DNA of 64,000 nucleotides from Paenibacillus spongiae (GCF_024734895.1 NZ_CP091430.1:3738501-3802500), one strand, 5' to 3'; counted from the stretch's first letter, positions 17,190 to 26,633 are shown. Notes: generated from the letters alone by a model not told the origin. Translations and numbers: made by a program.

Positions 17190-17288
17190 AACGAGTTGTT
17201 GAACGGGACACACGTTAGTTCAACAAAACAAGGAGCAGTTTGCCGCGGCAGCTGTTCCTTGTTTTTATTAAGCAATTGGCAGGATACT
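17190..17288 (+). repeat. Dispersed repeat D, full copy with hairpin
   Basis: This contains GTTAGTTCAAC, then AACAAGGAGCAG...CTGTTCCTTGTT with the palindrome TGCCGCGGCA in the loop, then GCAATTGGCAGGATA. The part AACAAGGAGCAGTT-GCCGCGGCAGCTG recurs at 55514-55542, where the right arm is missing. Confidence 0.65.
17227..17266 (+). terminator. Terminator formed by repeat D
   Basis: AACAAGGAGCAG pairs with CTGTTCCTTGTT (12 bp with one G-T pair), and a T-run follows. It is 115 bases after the GNAT stop and is the likely terminator of that gene. Confidence 0.65.
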
Positions 17289-17479
17289 TTCAATATGTGC
17301 TAATATGTATGGGGGCGTTAAGTGTTCATATTGGGGGATAACTGGATTTGAGTTTAGATAGGTTATGGGAGAGGTATTCCCTTGTGCAATTAATTGTTAT
17401 AATATGATATGGCTTAACAGCACTCACGACATCTAAACCAAATGGAAAATGAAATACGATACAGAGAGGCGCTTTATTC

Positions 17480-18670
17480 ATGATTATTAAACCTAGAACA
17501 CGCGGCTTCATCTGCACAACCTCCCATCCGGTAGGATGTGCACGTCAAGTCGAGGAACAGATCCATTACATCAAAGGCAAGCCTGCTATTCGTGGCCCAC
17601 AGAACGTGCTTGTCATTGGCGCTTCCACGGGATACGGCTTGTCCGCCCGGATCGCAGCAGCTTTTGGTGCAGGCGCAAACACGATCGGGGTATACCGGAC
17701 AAGCGCTGGCAGCGAGAAGCGTACCGCCTCTGCCGGCTGGTACAACTCTGCCGCGTTCGAAGAGGAAGCCCGGAAGCTTGGCCTGAAATCCTACAGCGTA
17801 ACCGGTGACGCCTTCGACGACGAGACCAAGGACCATGTCATCAAGGTCATCCGTCAGGAGCTGGGCCAGGTGGATCTGGTCGTCTACAGTGTCGCTACCG
17901 CGCGCCGCAATGATCCTAGCACAGGTGAAGTAGTAAACTCCGTTCTGAAGCCGATCGGTCTGCCCTATACCAACAAAACCGTCAACTTCCACACCGGTGA
18001 AGTCACGAGCATTACGATTGAGCCAGCTACTGAAGAGGAGATCAAGCATACTGTCGCCGTAATGGGCGGCGATGATTGGGAACACTGGATGACCCGGCTG
18101 CAGGATGCTGGCGTGCTGGCTGAAGGCGTCAAAACGGTCGCTTTCTCCTACATCGGCTCGGACATTACCCAGGCCGTATACCGACAAGGCTCCATCGGCC
18201 GTGCGAAGGACGATCTGGAAGCGACCGCTGACCGCTTGACCGACAAGCTGAGCACCATTCATGGACAGGCTTATGTAACCGTCAGCAAGGCGCTTGTCAC
18301 CCAGTCCAGCTCCGCCATTCCGGTGGTGCCGCTGTACATCGCCGCTCTCTACAAGGTGATGAAGGAAAAAGGCCTGCACGAAGGAAGCATCGAGCAGATG
18401 TACCGGTTGTTTTCCGACCGTCTGTATAATGGCGGCGAAACACCGGTTGACGAGAAGGGACGCATCCGGATTGATGATTGGGAGCTGCGTGAGGATGTGC
18501 AGGACGAGGTCAAGCGGATATGGGAAATGGTGACTACCGACAATATTCACGATATCTCCGACCTTGACGGCTACCGTCGTGAATTCTTCCAGCTGTTCGG
18601 CTTCGAGACTCAAGACGTTGACTACGAGGTCGATGTGAATCCTGATGTACAGGTGCTGAACCTGCGTTAA
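17480..18670 (+). CDS. fabV: FabV-type enoyl-ACP/trans-2-enoyl-CoA reductase
   Basis: This is an NADH-dependent reductase for the last step of fatty-acid elongation. The 396-residue length, the N-terminal VIGASTGYGLSARIAAAFGAG nucleotide loop (from about residue 45), YSVATARRNDP and the catalytic Y-X8-K (YRQGSIGRAK, tyrosine near residue 234) are diagnostic of FabV/TER rather than FabI. FabV confers triclosan tolerance in other bacteria. It is a single gene with its own terminator; whether it replaces or supplements FabI cannot be judged here. The start ATG 17480 follows AGAGAGG. Confidence 0.95.
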   Translation: MIIKPRTRGFICTTSHPVGCARQVEEQIHYIKGKPAIRGPQNVLVIGASTGYGLSARIAAAFGAGANTIGVYRTSAGSEKRTASAGWYNSAAFEEEARKLGLKSYSVTGDAFDDETKDHVIKVIRQELGQVDLVVYSVATARRNDPSTGEVVNSVLKPIGLPYTNKTVNFHTGEVTSITIEPATEEEIKHTVAVMGGDDWEHWMTRLQDAGVLAEGVKTVAFSYIGSDITQAVYRQGSIGRAKDDLEATADRLTDKLSTIHGQAYVTVSKALVTQSSSAIPVVPLYIAALYKVMKEKGLHEGSIEQMYRLFSDRLYNGGETPVDEKGRIRIDDWELREDVQDEVKRIWEMVTTDNIHDISDLDGYRREFFQLFGFETQDVDYEVDVNPDVQVLNLR

Positions 18671-18685
18671 TCCTCGTATAAAGTT

Positions 18686-18722
18686 AAGCCAGAATGCAAT
18701 GAATGCATTCTGGCTTTTTTTG
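18686..18722 (+). terminator. Rho-independent terminator of fabV
   Basis: GCCAGAATGCA pairs with TGCATTCTGGC (11 bp, 5-nt loop), followed by seven T. It is textbook in form and lies 16 bases after the stop. Confidence 0.9.
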
Positions 18723-19042
18723 TTAGGCGATCCGAGAGACGCTGAAGCTGGTATAACCTTCAGCCGACTTATATACATATGTACATAATACTAAGTGTTC
18801 TACATATACACATTCAATAGAGAACCACAGTATTTTAGCTAGCTTTAATGGATTGAGTCACAATACATATTGGATCCACTGTATCGTTCTGAATGAACTA
18901 ATGAAGAACATAGGCTGCGGATATTTGAGATCGTCTCTGTTCAAAAGAGGCCATATATGTTGAAGCATAAGCTTAGCAATAGCCTGGAACCTGTTATATC
19001 GGCAGGGGAAGGGATTCGGCTACGAACGATTGTGTCACAAAC

Positions 19043-19150
19043 TGTTAGAGGACAAGAATATGTATCGTTTGCCGAAAAGGACAAGAACATATAGCGTTAG
19101 CCGCGGCCGACGTGCTGGCCTTGCCTTTAAGCTTAAGGGCAGGATAACGC
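19043..19150 (+). repeat. Dispersed repeats A, A and B
   Basis: Two copies of repeat A follow each other (GAGGACAAGAATATGTATCG at 19049 and AAGGACAAGAACATATAGCG at 19077), then repeat B (GGCCGACGTGCTGGCCTTGCC...GGGCAGGATAACGCAAC). The remaining bases of the 18723-19220 gap show no gene. Confidence 0.65.
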
Positions 19151-19220
19151 AACTTCCAAGTAATGGATGGGTATATCAATAGTAAGACGACTGGATTTAG
19201 TTGGAAGGGAGGTGGATATA

Positions 19221-19925
19221 TTGGAGACACATTTCACGAACATATTCAAGGCTATGAAGTGGATCGCTATAATCATTTTGGCGGTATTACTGTTGATTTG
19301 GGCGGTACGATATTATTCCATACAGGTGTTTTATTTGGATAATACGAAATATACAAAGCAGTCGGAAATGGGGAATATAATAACATACCGGGCGTTTGGC
19401 GGTGGTGTATCAGTTCCAGTTTCCGTGACCTCTTATGAGGATCGCAAGGAAGTTATGATCAAGAGTGATATTTATACGATAAGAAGCATGCAAGGTAAAG
19501 GCAACTCGAATCTATCCATCACATATCCGAGCGGTAAAACGTATACAGCCGAGCAGTTTTCCGGCATGTTCATGGTGTATGACGAGCAAGGGGAATGGGT
19601 GTCGCCGGTCTCTATGTACATGAACGACAAACGAATTCTTTCACCCGGTGAAGAATACTATTCGGCGAACGATTTGATCCGTGCGGCTTATGAAGAGCAG
19701 CATACTACGAACGGTAGCGTACTTTACTTCATTCTGGCCATCCCTTTGTTTGTTTACGGTTGGTGCGCGTTTCGCTTTGAGCTATTCCAGCGCTTTATCT
19801 TCAAGCTCTCCTATGGTCTTAATGTAGAAAACCCGGAGCCGACTGATTTTTATTTGTTTATGGCAAAAGTCGGAGCTTGTTTGGTAATGGCCGCCTCAGT
19901 TCTCTTGTTTTTCAAGTCTTTATAA
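19221..19925 (+). CDS. Hypothetical membrane protein with extracytoplasmic beta-rich domain
   Basis: This 234-residue protein is not recognised. It has a membrane helix at about residues 12-30, a polar middle part with beta-type composition (VSVPVSVTSYEDRKEVMIK, a tyrosine-rich stretch), and two helices near the C-terminus (SVLYFILAIPLFVYGW and LVMAASVLLFF). The start TTG 19221 has GGGAGGTG eight bases upstream; the longer ATG at 19167 has no site and would add a non-hydrophobic tail. Neighbours on both sides are repeats, so there is no functional context. Confidence 0.65.
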   Translation: METHFTNIFKAMKWIAIIILAVLLLIWAVRYYSIQVFYLDNTKYTKQSEMGNIITYRAFGGGVSVPVSVTSYEDRKEVMIKSDIYTIRSMQGKGNSNLSITYPSGKTYTAEQFSGMFMVYDEQGEWVSPVSMYMNDKRILSPGEEYYSANDLIRAAYEEQHTTNGSVLYFILAIPLFVYGWCAFRFELFQRFIFKLSYGLNVENPEPTDFYLFMAKVGACLVMAASVLLFFKSL

Positions 19926-19929
19926 CCTA

Positions 19930-19990
19930 ACGCGAGGTGCTGGCGGACGATAGGTTGCCTCGTTCCGCTAACGGGCAGGATAATAGCAAT
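19930..19990 (+). repeat. Diverged repeat B-like element
   Basis: GAGGTGCTGGCGGACG...GCTAACGGGCAGGATAATAGC resembles the B family (GTGCTGGCC...GCTAA..GGCAGGATA) but is rearranged. It begins about five bases after the preceding stop codon. Confidence 0.4.
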
Positions 19991-20275
19991 TGTTGGTAGA
20001 AAAATACTACCGGAGAATCTTATATGATTTCAGGAGAATACCGGATTTGATCCCTGCAGACACATATTGAAAGTAAAAGCATTATTCCGTTTACTTCCAA
20101 CGATGTCCCCATTGCCATACGGGATTAATAGTTATCACGATTTCGAAGTAGTGTGGAAAATATAAACTATATTGGAATCCGATCGATCGATTGTGAAATT
20201 ATAAAATTCACTTAAGGAGAATTGGCAGGTAATTAACTTGATTTTTTTAACTGAAAATTGGAGGGCGTTATTGAA

Positions 20276-20839
20276 ATGGCTAAACTGATCTACGCTGCTA
20301 ACGTATCTTTGGACGGTTTCATTGAGGACGAGCGCGGCAATATCGAGTGGACGATCTCCGATGACGAGGTGTTTGCGTTCTGGACTGACTTCGAGCGGCC
20401 GATTGGCACCTACCTATACGGGCGTCGATTGTACGAGTCGATGGTGTACTGGGAGACGGCGAGCGCCAAGCCCGGCGATCAACCGGAGGTAATGCGGGAA
20501 TTCGCGCAGATCTGGCGAGCGGCTGAGAAGACCGTGTATTCCCGGACGCTTCAGGCGGTTTCAAGCGCAAGGACTAGGATCGAGCGCGAATTCGATCCTG
20601 ATGCGATCCGGGGGCTGAAGGAGACTTCAGGAGCCGACATTACGATTGGCGGCCCCGAGCTTGCTGGGCAGGCGATGAGCGCGGGACTGATCGACGAGTG
20701 TCATCTGCTTCTTAATCCGATCGTCTTGGGTGGAGGTAAGCGAGCATTGCCGGACAACCTCCGCATGCGGCTCGAGCTGCTCGGTGAGCGCCGCTTCCGA
20801 AGCGGCGTTGTTCATCTTCACTACCGCGTGATCGTCTGA
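20276..20839 (+). CDS. RibD C-terminal/dihydrofolate-reductase-like protein
   Basis: The 187-residue protein has the DHFR fold of the RibD-C group: KLIYAANVSLDGFIED at the start, TYLYGRRLYESMVYW, and DITIGGPELAGQAMSAGLIDECHLLLNPIVLGGGKRALP at the end. These are NADPH-dependent reductases often standing alone in Bacillota; the substrate is usually unknown. The ATG 20276 follows GGAGGG with a 10-base gap; the TTG at 20258 would bury that site. A second, distinct member is at 33998-34576. Base use is G+C-rich compared with the spacer before it. Confidence 0.85.
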   Translation: MAKLIYAANVSLDGFIEDERGNIEWTISDDEVFAFWTDFERPIGTYLYGRRLYESMVYWETASAKPGDQPEVMREFAQIWRAAEKTVYSRTLQAVSSARTRIEREFDPDAIRGLKETSGADITIGGPELAGQAMSAGLIDECHLLLNPIVLGGGKRALPDNLRMRLELLGERRFRSGVVHLHYRVIV

Positions 20840-20930
20840 CCGCGACGCTAGAGTGAAATTCAGGAGATACGCTTTCGGGCTTTCTATAAATAGCCCATTG
20901 CACTGTAAATTGGAAAGATATCTGATTCAG

Positions 20931-20952
20931 GTAACGGAGAACGATAGTTCAA
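20931..20952 (+). repeat. ACGATAGT signature element
   Basis: GTAACGGAGAACGATAGTTC is one of several intergenic copies of (T)AACGG-N3-ACGATAGT. It lies between the RibD-like and cyclase genes, without a clear hairpin in this copy. Confidence 0.5.
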
Positions 20953-21004
20953 GTCAAACAGAAGTGAAATTTGGATAATAGCTTGCAGGAATGGAGGCGC
21001 CTGA

Positions 21005-21556
21005 GTGAGAGTGATCGATTTGTCGTTGCCGATTGCGGACGGCATGCCCGTTTATCCCGGAGATCCTGAGGTAAAAGTCAAGGTAGCACACACATACGAG
21101 TGTCACTCCTGGGAGCTGCGGCAGCTTTCGATGGGTAGCCATACCGGAACACACGTGGACGCGCCTTCACACATGCACCCCGGTGCCTCGACTTTGGATG
21201 AGCTGCCATTGGAGCGATTTTTCGGAGCATCGCGCGTAGCACGGATCGAAGACCAGACTTGGCCGGAAGGCCGGGGGCTGTTTTTCGCCGATTCCGTCGG
21301 GCTAGAATGCTTTGACCGACTCGCTGCGCTGCGACCACCGTTCGTCGGCGGCGAACTGTCTGAAGAATTGGAGCGGGCGTTATTGGGAATCGGAATTGTG
21401 ACGTATACGGGGCTTCAGGGATTGGATCGTCTTCCCGGCGGAACCGACTTTATGTTTTACGGATTTCCTCTGCGCATTGTCTGTGGCGACGGGTCCCCGG
21501 TTCGGGCCGTTGCGGTGGTGGAGGCTGAACCGGCTGGGCATGGAATGAACGCATAA
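21005..21556 (+). CDS. Cyclase/arylformamidase-family metal hydrolase
   Basis: This 183-residue protein belongs to the putative cyclase family that includes kynurenine formamidase. The metal motif HTGTHVDAPSH lies at about residues 46-56, preceded by DLSLPIADGMPVYPGDP, a standard N-terminus of the family. It hydrolyses an amide or cyclic ester; the substrate is open. GTG 21005 has GGAGG seven bases before it. A repeat-associated hairpin terminator follows directly. No kynurenine-pathway neighbour is present, so the formamidase role is not supported by context. Confidence 0.88.
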   Translation: MRVIDLSLPIADGMPVYPGDPEVKVKVAHTYECHSWELRQLSMGSHTGTHVDAPSHMHPGASTLDELPLERFFGASRVARIEDQTWPEGRGLFFADSVGLECFDRLAALRPPFVGGELSEELERALLGIGIVTYTGLQGLDRLPGGTDFMFYGFPLRIVCGDGSPVRAVAVVEAEPAGHGMNA

Positions 21557-21565
21557 AATGTCCTA

Positions 21566-21610
21566 GCGGACAACGATAGTGTGGAGCTGCCGCATGGACA
21601 GCTCCTCTTT
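21566..21610 (+). terminator. ACGATAGT signature plus hairpin terminator
   Basis: GCGGACAACGATAGTG is followed by GGAGCTG...CAGCTCC (7 bp, 9-nt loop) and CTCTTT. The element starts ten bases after the cyclase stop codon and probably ends its transcript. Confidence 0.6.
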
Positions 21611-21763
21611 GATCTTTCATTGAAGTAATGGGCTGAATTCCTCCGACGCTGGCGCGGAAAATGGTGCAATGCCGAGTCAGATTGCCCGGCACACATTGGT
21701 ATTAATAGAACAGTTCTAATCATATTCTTATAAAAAAACAATCAGGAAGGAGTGTAAAGTTAG

Positions 21764-23191
21764 TTGATAAAAGTTAAGGTTAGTTTGCGGCCCATTGTAA
21801 GTAAGTTAAATTTACCCACTGTTTTGAAAACAACTATACTTCCGGGTGATTCAATTGAAAGCTTACTTATTGCAACCCAGGTAGGGGAGATCTTTTATAT
21901 ACGAAACGAAGCGATAAGGACTTTTTTAGATATTAGCCCGCGAATCATAAAACTAGGTGCTTCTAGTGGAGGTTATGATGAACGGGGATTGCTTGGGCTA
22001 GCGTTTCATCCCGATTTTTATTATAACGGTTTTTTCTATCTTCATTATTCAGTAGCCGGAACACAGGGCCCAGGTGCTCTTTCAGGTGCCCCTCTTGAAT
22101 CTTTTAAGCCTAACCCGTGTGATCCCAGAACTTTAAACCTAAGGTGGACAAATAGAGAAACTCAATATGATCATATTGATACAGTTGAAGAATGGATTTT
22201 ACAACCGAATGGTCAACCTCAAAAACGGCGGACATTACTTAACATAAGAAGACCATTTCTAAATCATAATGGTGTCAATAGCTTAAACTTTTCACCTGAA
22301 ACAGGGAAACTTGTTTTAACAACCGGAGACGGTGGATCAGGCTATGATCCATTCAATTTAAGTCAAGACGATATGGAAATCGCCGGAAAAATTATTGAAA
22401 TTGATGTAGTTAAGAATACATGGATTGATAATCCACCCGTAGTTACACGCTTTAATGAGCTACCCGTACTTATTCAAGAAACGCTTACGGTAATTGCCAA
22501 AGGGGTTCGCAATATACCGGGCATTTCATATCAAAGGATATATAATCAGTATATCAAATATGTGGGAATTGTCGGACAAGATTTGGTAGAGTCGATTTAT
22601 TCATTCGTTCATCATAAACCAATACCGGTTACCAAGCTTATTCAAGCTTCTTTGATGAATTCTGAACCTGACCAAGAAGAATTTATTAACTTTGGCTGGC
22701 GAGGGTGGGAAGGTGCTATTCCTACTTCGATGATAAGGGGCTGCTCTGCAAATCCACCTATGAATGAGATAACAATGGCTTATTACAATGATGCAATAAA
22801 TACTTCAGTGAGGCGTCTTCAGCCTTTAACTAGTTATTTTCATAAAGATCCCCGACCTGATAAATTTGGAGGAACTGCACTTACAGGAGTCCAGCCATAT
22901 ATGGGGAATGGAATCCCCGCTTTAACGGGAAGCGTTGTGTTTACCGACCTTGCCCGGGATGAAGAATCTCACCCTCCAGTTAGAGGAGTTTTAGCTTATA
23001 CCAGGGTAAAAACAGATTGTAAACGAAATGATTTTAGTGTTATTGAAATCGATTATAATTTTGGTACTCAATCCGCTTATTATGTTAGTTTGGGAACGAA
23101 TCTGGATCAAACCAAACTATATTTAGGAGTTTATGGCTCTATGAAAGTGGCTGATTTTAACCAAGGTACCGTTTTTGAAATTGTTTCATAA
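21764..23191 (+). CDS. Glucose/sorbosone dehydrogenase-like beta-propeller protein
   Basis: The 475-residue protein resembles PQQ-dependent soluble sugar dehydrogenases and HHIP-like propellers: DERGLLGLAFHPDFYYNGFFY, NHNGVNSLNFSPETGKLVLTTGDGG and a late SVVFTDLARDEE segment. Known members are secreted and bind PQQ and calcium, but no signal peptide is visible here. The gene is markedly A+T-rich against its neighbours, which suggests acquisition. TTG 21764 is preceded by AGGAAGGAG. No PQQ synthesis genes are near, so the cofactor and reaction stay open. Confidence 0.75.
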   Translation: MIKVKVSLRPIVSKLNLPTVLKTTILPGDSIESLLIATQVGEIFYIRNEAIRTFLDISPRIIKLGASSGGYDERGLLGLAFHPDFYYNGFFYLHYSVAGTQGPGALSGAPLESFKPNPCDPRTLNLRWTNRETQYDHIDTVEEWILQPNGQPQKRRTLLNIRRPFLNHNGVNSLNFSPETGKLVLTTGDGGSGYDPFNLSQDDMEIAGKIIEIDVVKNTWIDNPPVVTRFNELPVLIQETLTVIAKGVRNIPGISYQRIYNQYIKYVGIVGQDLVESIYSFVHHKPIPVTKLIQASLMNSEPDQEEFINFGWRGWEGAIPTSMIRGCSANPPMNEITMAYYNDAINTSVRRLQPLTSYFHKDPRPDKFGGTALTGVQPYMGNGIPALTGSVVFTDLARDEESHPPVRGVLAYTRVKTDCKRNDFSVIEIDYNFGTQSAYYVSLGTNLDQTKLYLGVYGSMKVADFNQGTVFEIVS

Positions 23192-23233
23192 TTCATAACT
23201 ATAATAGGAAGGGGCAGAAAGAGGCCGCGTGGA

Positions 23234-23938
23234 ATGAAAGAGAGGAGACGTTTATTACCTCCGTGGCAGAGCGGCCGTGAAAAAGCCGCACATTCGGAGA
23301 AGGCGCGGAGCGGTACGGAAGCTTTGCTTCGCGTGGGTATGGCGATCCCGTTTCTTTATTTCGGTATCCCCGCCATCGCCGCACCGTTTTACCCGGGTTA
23401 TAGCTTTATAAGGAATACCGCAAGCCATCTCGGCTCCAATCATGCCGTCTACCCGTTGCCGGTTAATGCGGCGATCATTTTGCTCGGCATCGCGACCCTA
23501 ATTGCTGCATTCGGTTTTTTGCGTGCGTTCCTGCGTCTTGGAACCCACCCATTCTTGGCGTGGCTCACGTCGATAGCCGTTTTTTCGAACGGGCTCGGAA
23601 CTCTATTATCGGGAATATTCCCGAGTCCCGACCCGAGACATGGCGGAGGAATTTGGGGGATCGGCACGTTCCTGCTGCCGCTTATTTTTGCCATCGTATT
23701 ATGGAAACAAAGCGATTCGCGGATTTGGAAAGGTTACCTCGCCGCCAATCTCTTGTTGTTTGCGATTATGATTCCAATCATGAGCGGAATGGTGGAAATC
23801 GACAAATCCATGATCAGGGGACTGCTGCAACGAATACTGGCATTTACGGCTTTTACCCCGATTGGAGTAGGCGCCTATATGCTCCAAAAGCGGCTTTGGT
23901 CGAAGCGGCAAGCCGGTTCAAACGGTCTCGAGAAATAA
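23234..23938 (+). CDS. DUF998-type six-helix membrane protein
   Basis: The 234-residue protein has about six membrane helices. The pattern SFIRNTASHLGS after the first helix and NGLGTLLSGIFPSPDPRHG in the middle match DUF998 proteins, whose function is unknown. A basic N-terminal tail of about 30 residues precedes the first helix, so an internal start is possible; the assigned ATG has only a purine-rich stretch upstream. G+C is well above that of the preceding gene. A VOC-family gene fragment follows. Confidence 0.7.
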   Translation: MKERRRLLPPWQSGREKAAHSEKARSGTEALLRVGMAIPFLYFGIPAIAAPFYPGYSFIRNTASHLGSNHAVYPLPVNAAIILLGIATLIAAFGFLRAFLRLGTHPFLAWLTSIAVFSNGLGTLLSGIFPSPDPRHGGGIWGIGTFLLPLIFAIVLWKQSDSRIWKGYLAANLLLFAIMIPIMSGMVEIDKSMIRGLLQRILAFTAFTPIGVGAYMLQKRLWSKRQAGSNGLEK

Positions 23939-23963
23939 GAGCCAAAGAAATGAGCCGGTGTGA

Positions 23964-24173
23964 TTTACGAAGCTCTCCGAGGGAGGAGACGAGGCTCAGG
24001 TGTGCGGTTGGTTGATAGACAAGTTCGGAGTATCGTGGCAGATCATCCCAAAGCATTTTTCAGAGATGATATGCAACCCCGATCCAGAAAGATCCGAAAG
24101 AGTGATGAAGGCATTGCTTCAAACGAAAGCTAAAATCAATATGAAATCGTTAGAGCAAGCATACGAGGTATAA
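23964..24173 (+). pseudogene. C-terminal fragment of a PhnB-like VOC protein
   Basis: The open frame reads SEGGDEAQVCGWLIDKFGVS then WQIIPKHFSEM and ends at TAA 24171. GW-x-DKFGVSWQIIP is the hallmark end of PhnB-like VOC (3-demethylubiquinone methyltransferase-like) proteins. The first half is missing and a stop codon (23961) lies directly upstream, so this is a 5'-deleted relic. Confidence 0.75.
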
Positions 24174-24191
24174 TGCAATTTCCATGATGTT

Positions 24192-24220
24192 AAGGCCATC
24201 TCGCAAAGGATGGCCTTTCT
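24192..24220. terminator. Terminator hairpin
   Basis: AAGGCCATC pairs with GATGGCCTT (9 bp, 8-nt loop) and TCTTC follows. It separates the VOC relic from the convergent kinase gene. Confidence 0.7.
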
Positions 24221-24313
24221 TCAACTCGATAGGCAATCGTTCTCTAGAGTCAAGTATTTGCAGTTCATCAAAGATTGAAGCAACAATATTTTATAATAGC
24301 CCTTTTTTAAATA

Positions 24314-25432
24314 TCAATTAACCAGCGGCAAATAAACGGTAAATGTCGTACCTTGATCAGGCTCACTCGCGACGCGGATGAACCCGCCGTGGGCTCTGAC
24401 AAAATGATGAGCGATCGATAATCCGAGCCCCGTTCCGCCTGAATGCCGCGAACGGGCCTTTTCCACGCGATAAAAACGATCGAACAGGTGGGCCAGTTCT
24501 TCGGGCGGAATACCGATGCCGGTGTCTGTCACGGAGACACATGCATAGACTGCATTCCGATCCAGGACCTTGTCTTCAATTGCAACCGATATCTTTCCGC
24601 CTTCCATCGTGTAGCGGATTGCATTAGTCAACAAATTGATGAACACTTGCGTGATCCGCCTCGCGTCGGCCATCACCGTTACCGGCATCGTATTCGAATA
24701 GAAGCGCATTTCCAGTCCGTTCTCCTCAGCCTCCATTTTCACATCATCAACGACTTGTTCAAGTATTGCCGACAGATCGAGCGGTTTGCAATCCAATGCC
24801 AACCGGCCCGCCTCAGCTAGCGACAAGACATGAAGATCTTCCACAAGCAGGCCTAAGCGAATGACTTCGTCATGGAGTCTAAGCAGCATGTCCGGAGGGA
24901 CGTTTTGACCGGTCTGCTGGGCATTTTCTAATTTTAGCTGCATGATAGACAGCGGCGTTCGAAGCTCATGAGCGACATCAGCTACCAACCGCCTGCGGGC
25001 GTCCTCAGCTTCACGGAGGCGAAGCGTCATGTCGTTGAATGACTGGATTACTTTACCGTATTCGTCTTTTGATTGTACAGGAACGTTCACGTCCAAATCC
25101 CCCTGCGCAACGCGTTCGATAGCAGCAACGAGCTTTCGAAGCGGCAGCGTCAGCACCCCCGAAATCAATAAACTGACGAATAGGCCGGTCGCTATGAAAA
25201 ATACCCAATTTCCAAGCTCAAATTCCCGCATCTTACCTGAAACGTAAGTCTTCAAGATCTCGATTTGTTCCCCGGGCGTTGCGTTCAAATATGATGCGCT
25301 GATTTCTTCCTTACGAAATTGATCGAACGCAGACTCCATGTAAGCATGTTTGGTTACGGCATGAGCGCCGCCGATAATAAGAACGATCAGTCCCATGTAG
25401 ACAAATATTTTTTGGCGTACCGTCAACGTCAT
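24314..25432 (-). CDS. BaeS-like sensor histidine kinase
   Basis: The 372-residue kinase has an N-terminal membrane helix, a short extracytoplasmic loop of about 50 residues, a second helix (about 77-97), a HAMP linker, a HisKA helix with VADVAHELRTPL (phosphoacceptor His near residue 155) and a HATPase domain with NLLTNAIRYT, DTGIGIPPEE and GTGLGLSIAHH. It is directly preceded by its response regulator on the same strand, with two bases between stop and start. The short sensor loop suggests sensing of membrane state or a protein partner. Target genes are unknown; the DUF6223-like gene diverges from it. Confidence 0.92.
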   Translation of the reverse strand: MTLTVRQKIFVYMGLIVLIIGGAHAVTKHAYMESAFDQFRKEEISASYLNATPGEQIEILKTYVSGKMREFELGNWVFFIATGLFVSLLISGVLTLPLRKLVAAIERVAQGDLDVNVPVQSKDEYGKVIQSFNDMTLRLREAEDARRRLVADVAHELRTPLSIMQLKLENAQQTGQNVPPDMLLRLHDEVIRLGLLVEDLHVLSLAEAGRLALDCKPLDLSAILEQVVDDVKMEAEENGLEMRFYSNTMPVTVMADARRITQVFINLLTNAIRYTMEGGKISVAIEDKVLDRNAVYACVSVTDTGIGIPPEELAHLFDRFYRVEKARSRHSGGTGLGLSIAHHFVRAHGGFIRVASEPDQGTTFTVYLPLVN

Positions 25433-25434
25433 GA

Positions 25435-26115
25435 TTATTCACCGAATCGGTAACCGAATCCGTATACCGTCTGAATATAACGAGGATTGGCCGGATCGTC
25501 TCCCAGCTTGCGGCGAAGATTCCGGATATGGGAATCCATCGTTCTTTCGTATCCCATATATTCGTCCGCAAGGGCGGATTTTAATAATTGCAAGCGGCTG
25601 AAAACCATTCCGGGACGCGCAGCCAACGTGTACAAAATTTTGAATTCCGTCGGTGTCAGTTGGATCTCCTGGCCATCCTTGAAAACCTGACATTTGGCCT
25701 CGGAAATGATCAGGTTGTCTCTTTCCAAGAACATCGATTTGTCTTCAGGACCGCGCAAGCGGCGAAGTAAAGCTCGGATGCGCGAAGCGAGCTCGCGCAA
25801 GCTGAACGGCTTCGTCAAATAATCGTCCGCGCCGATTTCCAGACCGACGATTTTATCCGATTCATCCGATCGGGCTGTGACCATAATTATACCGCAATGC
25901 GAGATTTGCCTTAATTCGCGGCATACATCAATGCCGCTTTTCTCGGGGAGCATCCAATCAAGCACGACGAGATCAGGCCGTTCAGACCGGGCAATCGTGA
26001 GCGCTTCCTTGCCGGTACAGGCGGTCAATACCCGAAAACCTTCCCGTTGCAGATAGGTTTGCATCTCCTCAAGCATGCCCGGTTCGTCCTCCACAAGCAA
26101 CAATTTCGGTTCCAT
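25435..26115 (-). CDS. OmpR/PhoB-family response regulator
   Basis: The receiver domain begins MEPKLLLVEDEP and carries the phosphoacceptor Asp53 in VLDWMLPEKSG and the Lys in TKPFSLREL. The C-terminal winged helix contains GYERTMDSHIRNLRRKLGDD and YIQTVYGFGYRF, standard for OmpR-type regulators. The start ATG 26115 is chosen because the receiver fold starts there; an in-frame extension to 26166 would add a non-conserved tail. It forms a two-component pair with the kinase behind it. Confidence 0.93.
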   Translation of the reverse strand: MEPKLLLVEDEPGMLEEMQTYLQREGFRVLTACTGKEALTIARSERPDLVVLDWMLPEKSGIDVCRELRQISHCGIIMVTARSDESDKIVGLEIGADDYLTKPFSLRELASRIRALLRRLRGPEDKSMFLERDNLIISEAKCQVFKDGQEIQLTPTEFKILYTLAARPGMVFSRLQLLKSALADEYMGYERTMDSHIRNLRRKLGDDPANPRYIQTVYGFGYRFGE

Positions 26116-26633
26116 TCCAATCACATCTTTCCAGTGTAATCTGTTACCAGTGCGAGAATGCAACACTTAACCCAGATTATACCGTGATTTAACTTGTTCT
26201 TGAAGAATTCCACACAAAAAGAGGAAGATCTGCATACGTTCTCGACATTTATTGTTTAAACTGACTGCGAAACGAGAAATAGCTGCGAAGAACAAGCAAG
26301 GATTAGTGAACGGTGGGATCGTTTGCATGGAAAACGTCATTTAAAAGCGGGCGAAATGAGCTGAATTGTATGTGATGTCGATTGAGTGAGCATTGTTTGA
26401 ACTCAGCGCTAAAGGGGGTGGATATATCCAGCAAATCCGAAGGGTATGACGTAAGCATGCTTCCGCAATGAGATGGTCGCAGGTTTTGGTGGTAAGCTGA
26501 TTTTGCTAGATGACCCGGCAAGTCTTCGGCCATTCTAAAAACTGTTGGCTGAAATAAAGAATGCTATATATATCATATGTATAAGCCGGACTGTATTCAG
26601 TTTGCAAAAACAATATAGAGGAGTAAATAACCA
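26116..26633. other. Gene-free stretch
   Basis: This gap between divergent genes shows no open frame with a ribosome site until GAGGAG near 26620, which serves the next gene. I see no convincing hairpin, repeat family or operator apart from an AT-rich zone around 26560-26600 that may hold the promoter of the DUF6223-like gene. Confidence 0.4.

Noticed and set aside
17474-18778. 434-codon minus-strand ORF opposite fabV
   Set aside because: It mirrors fabV completely; the plus strand has the FabV catalytic motif, ribosome site and terminator.
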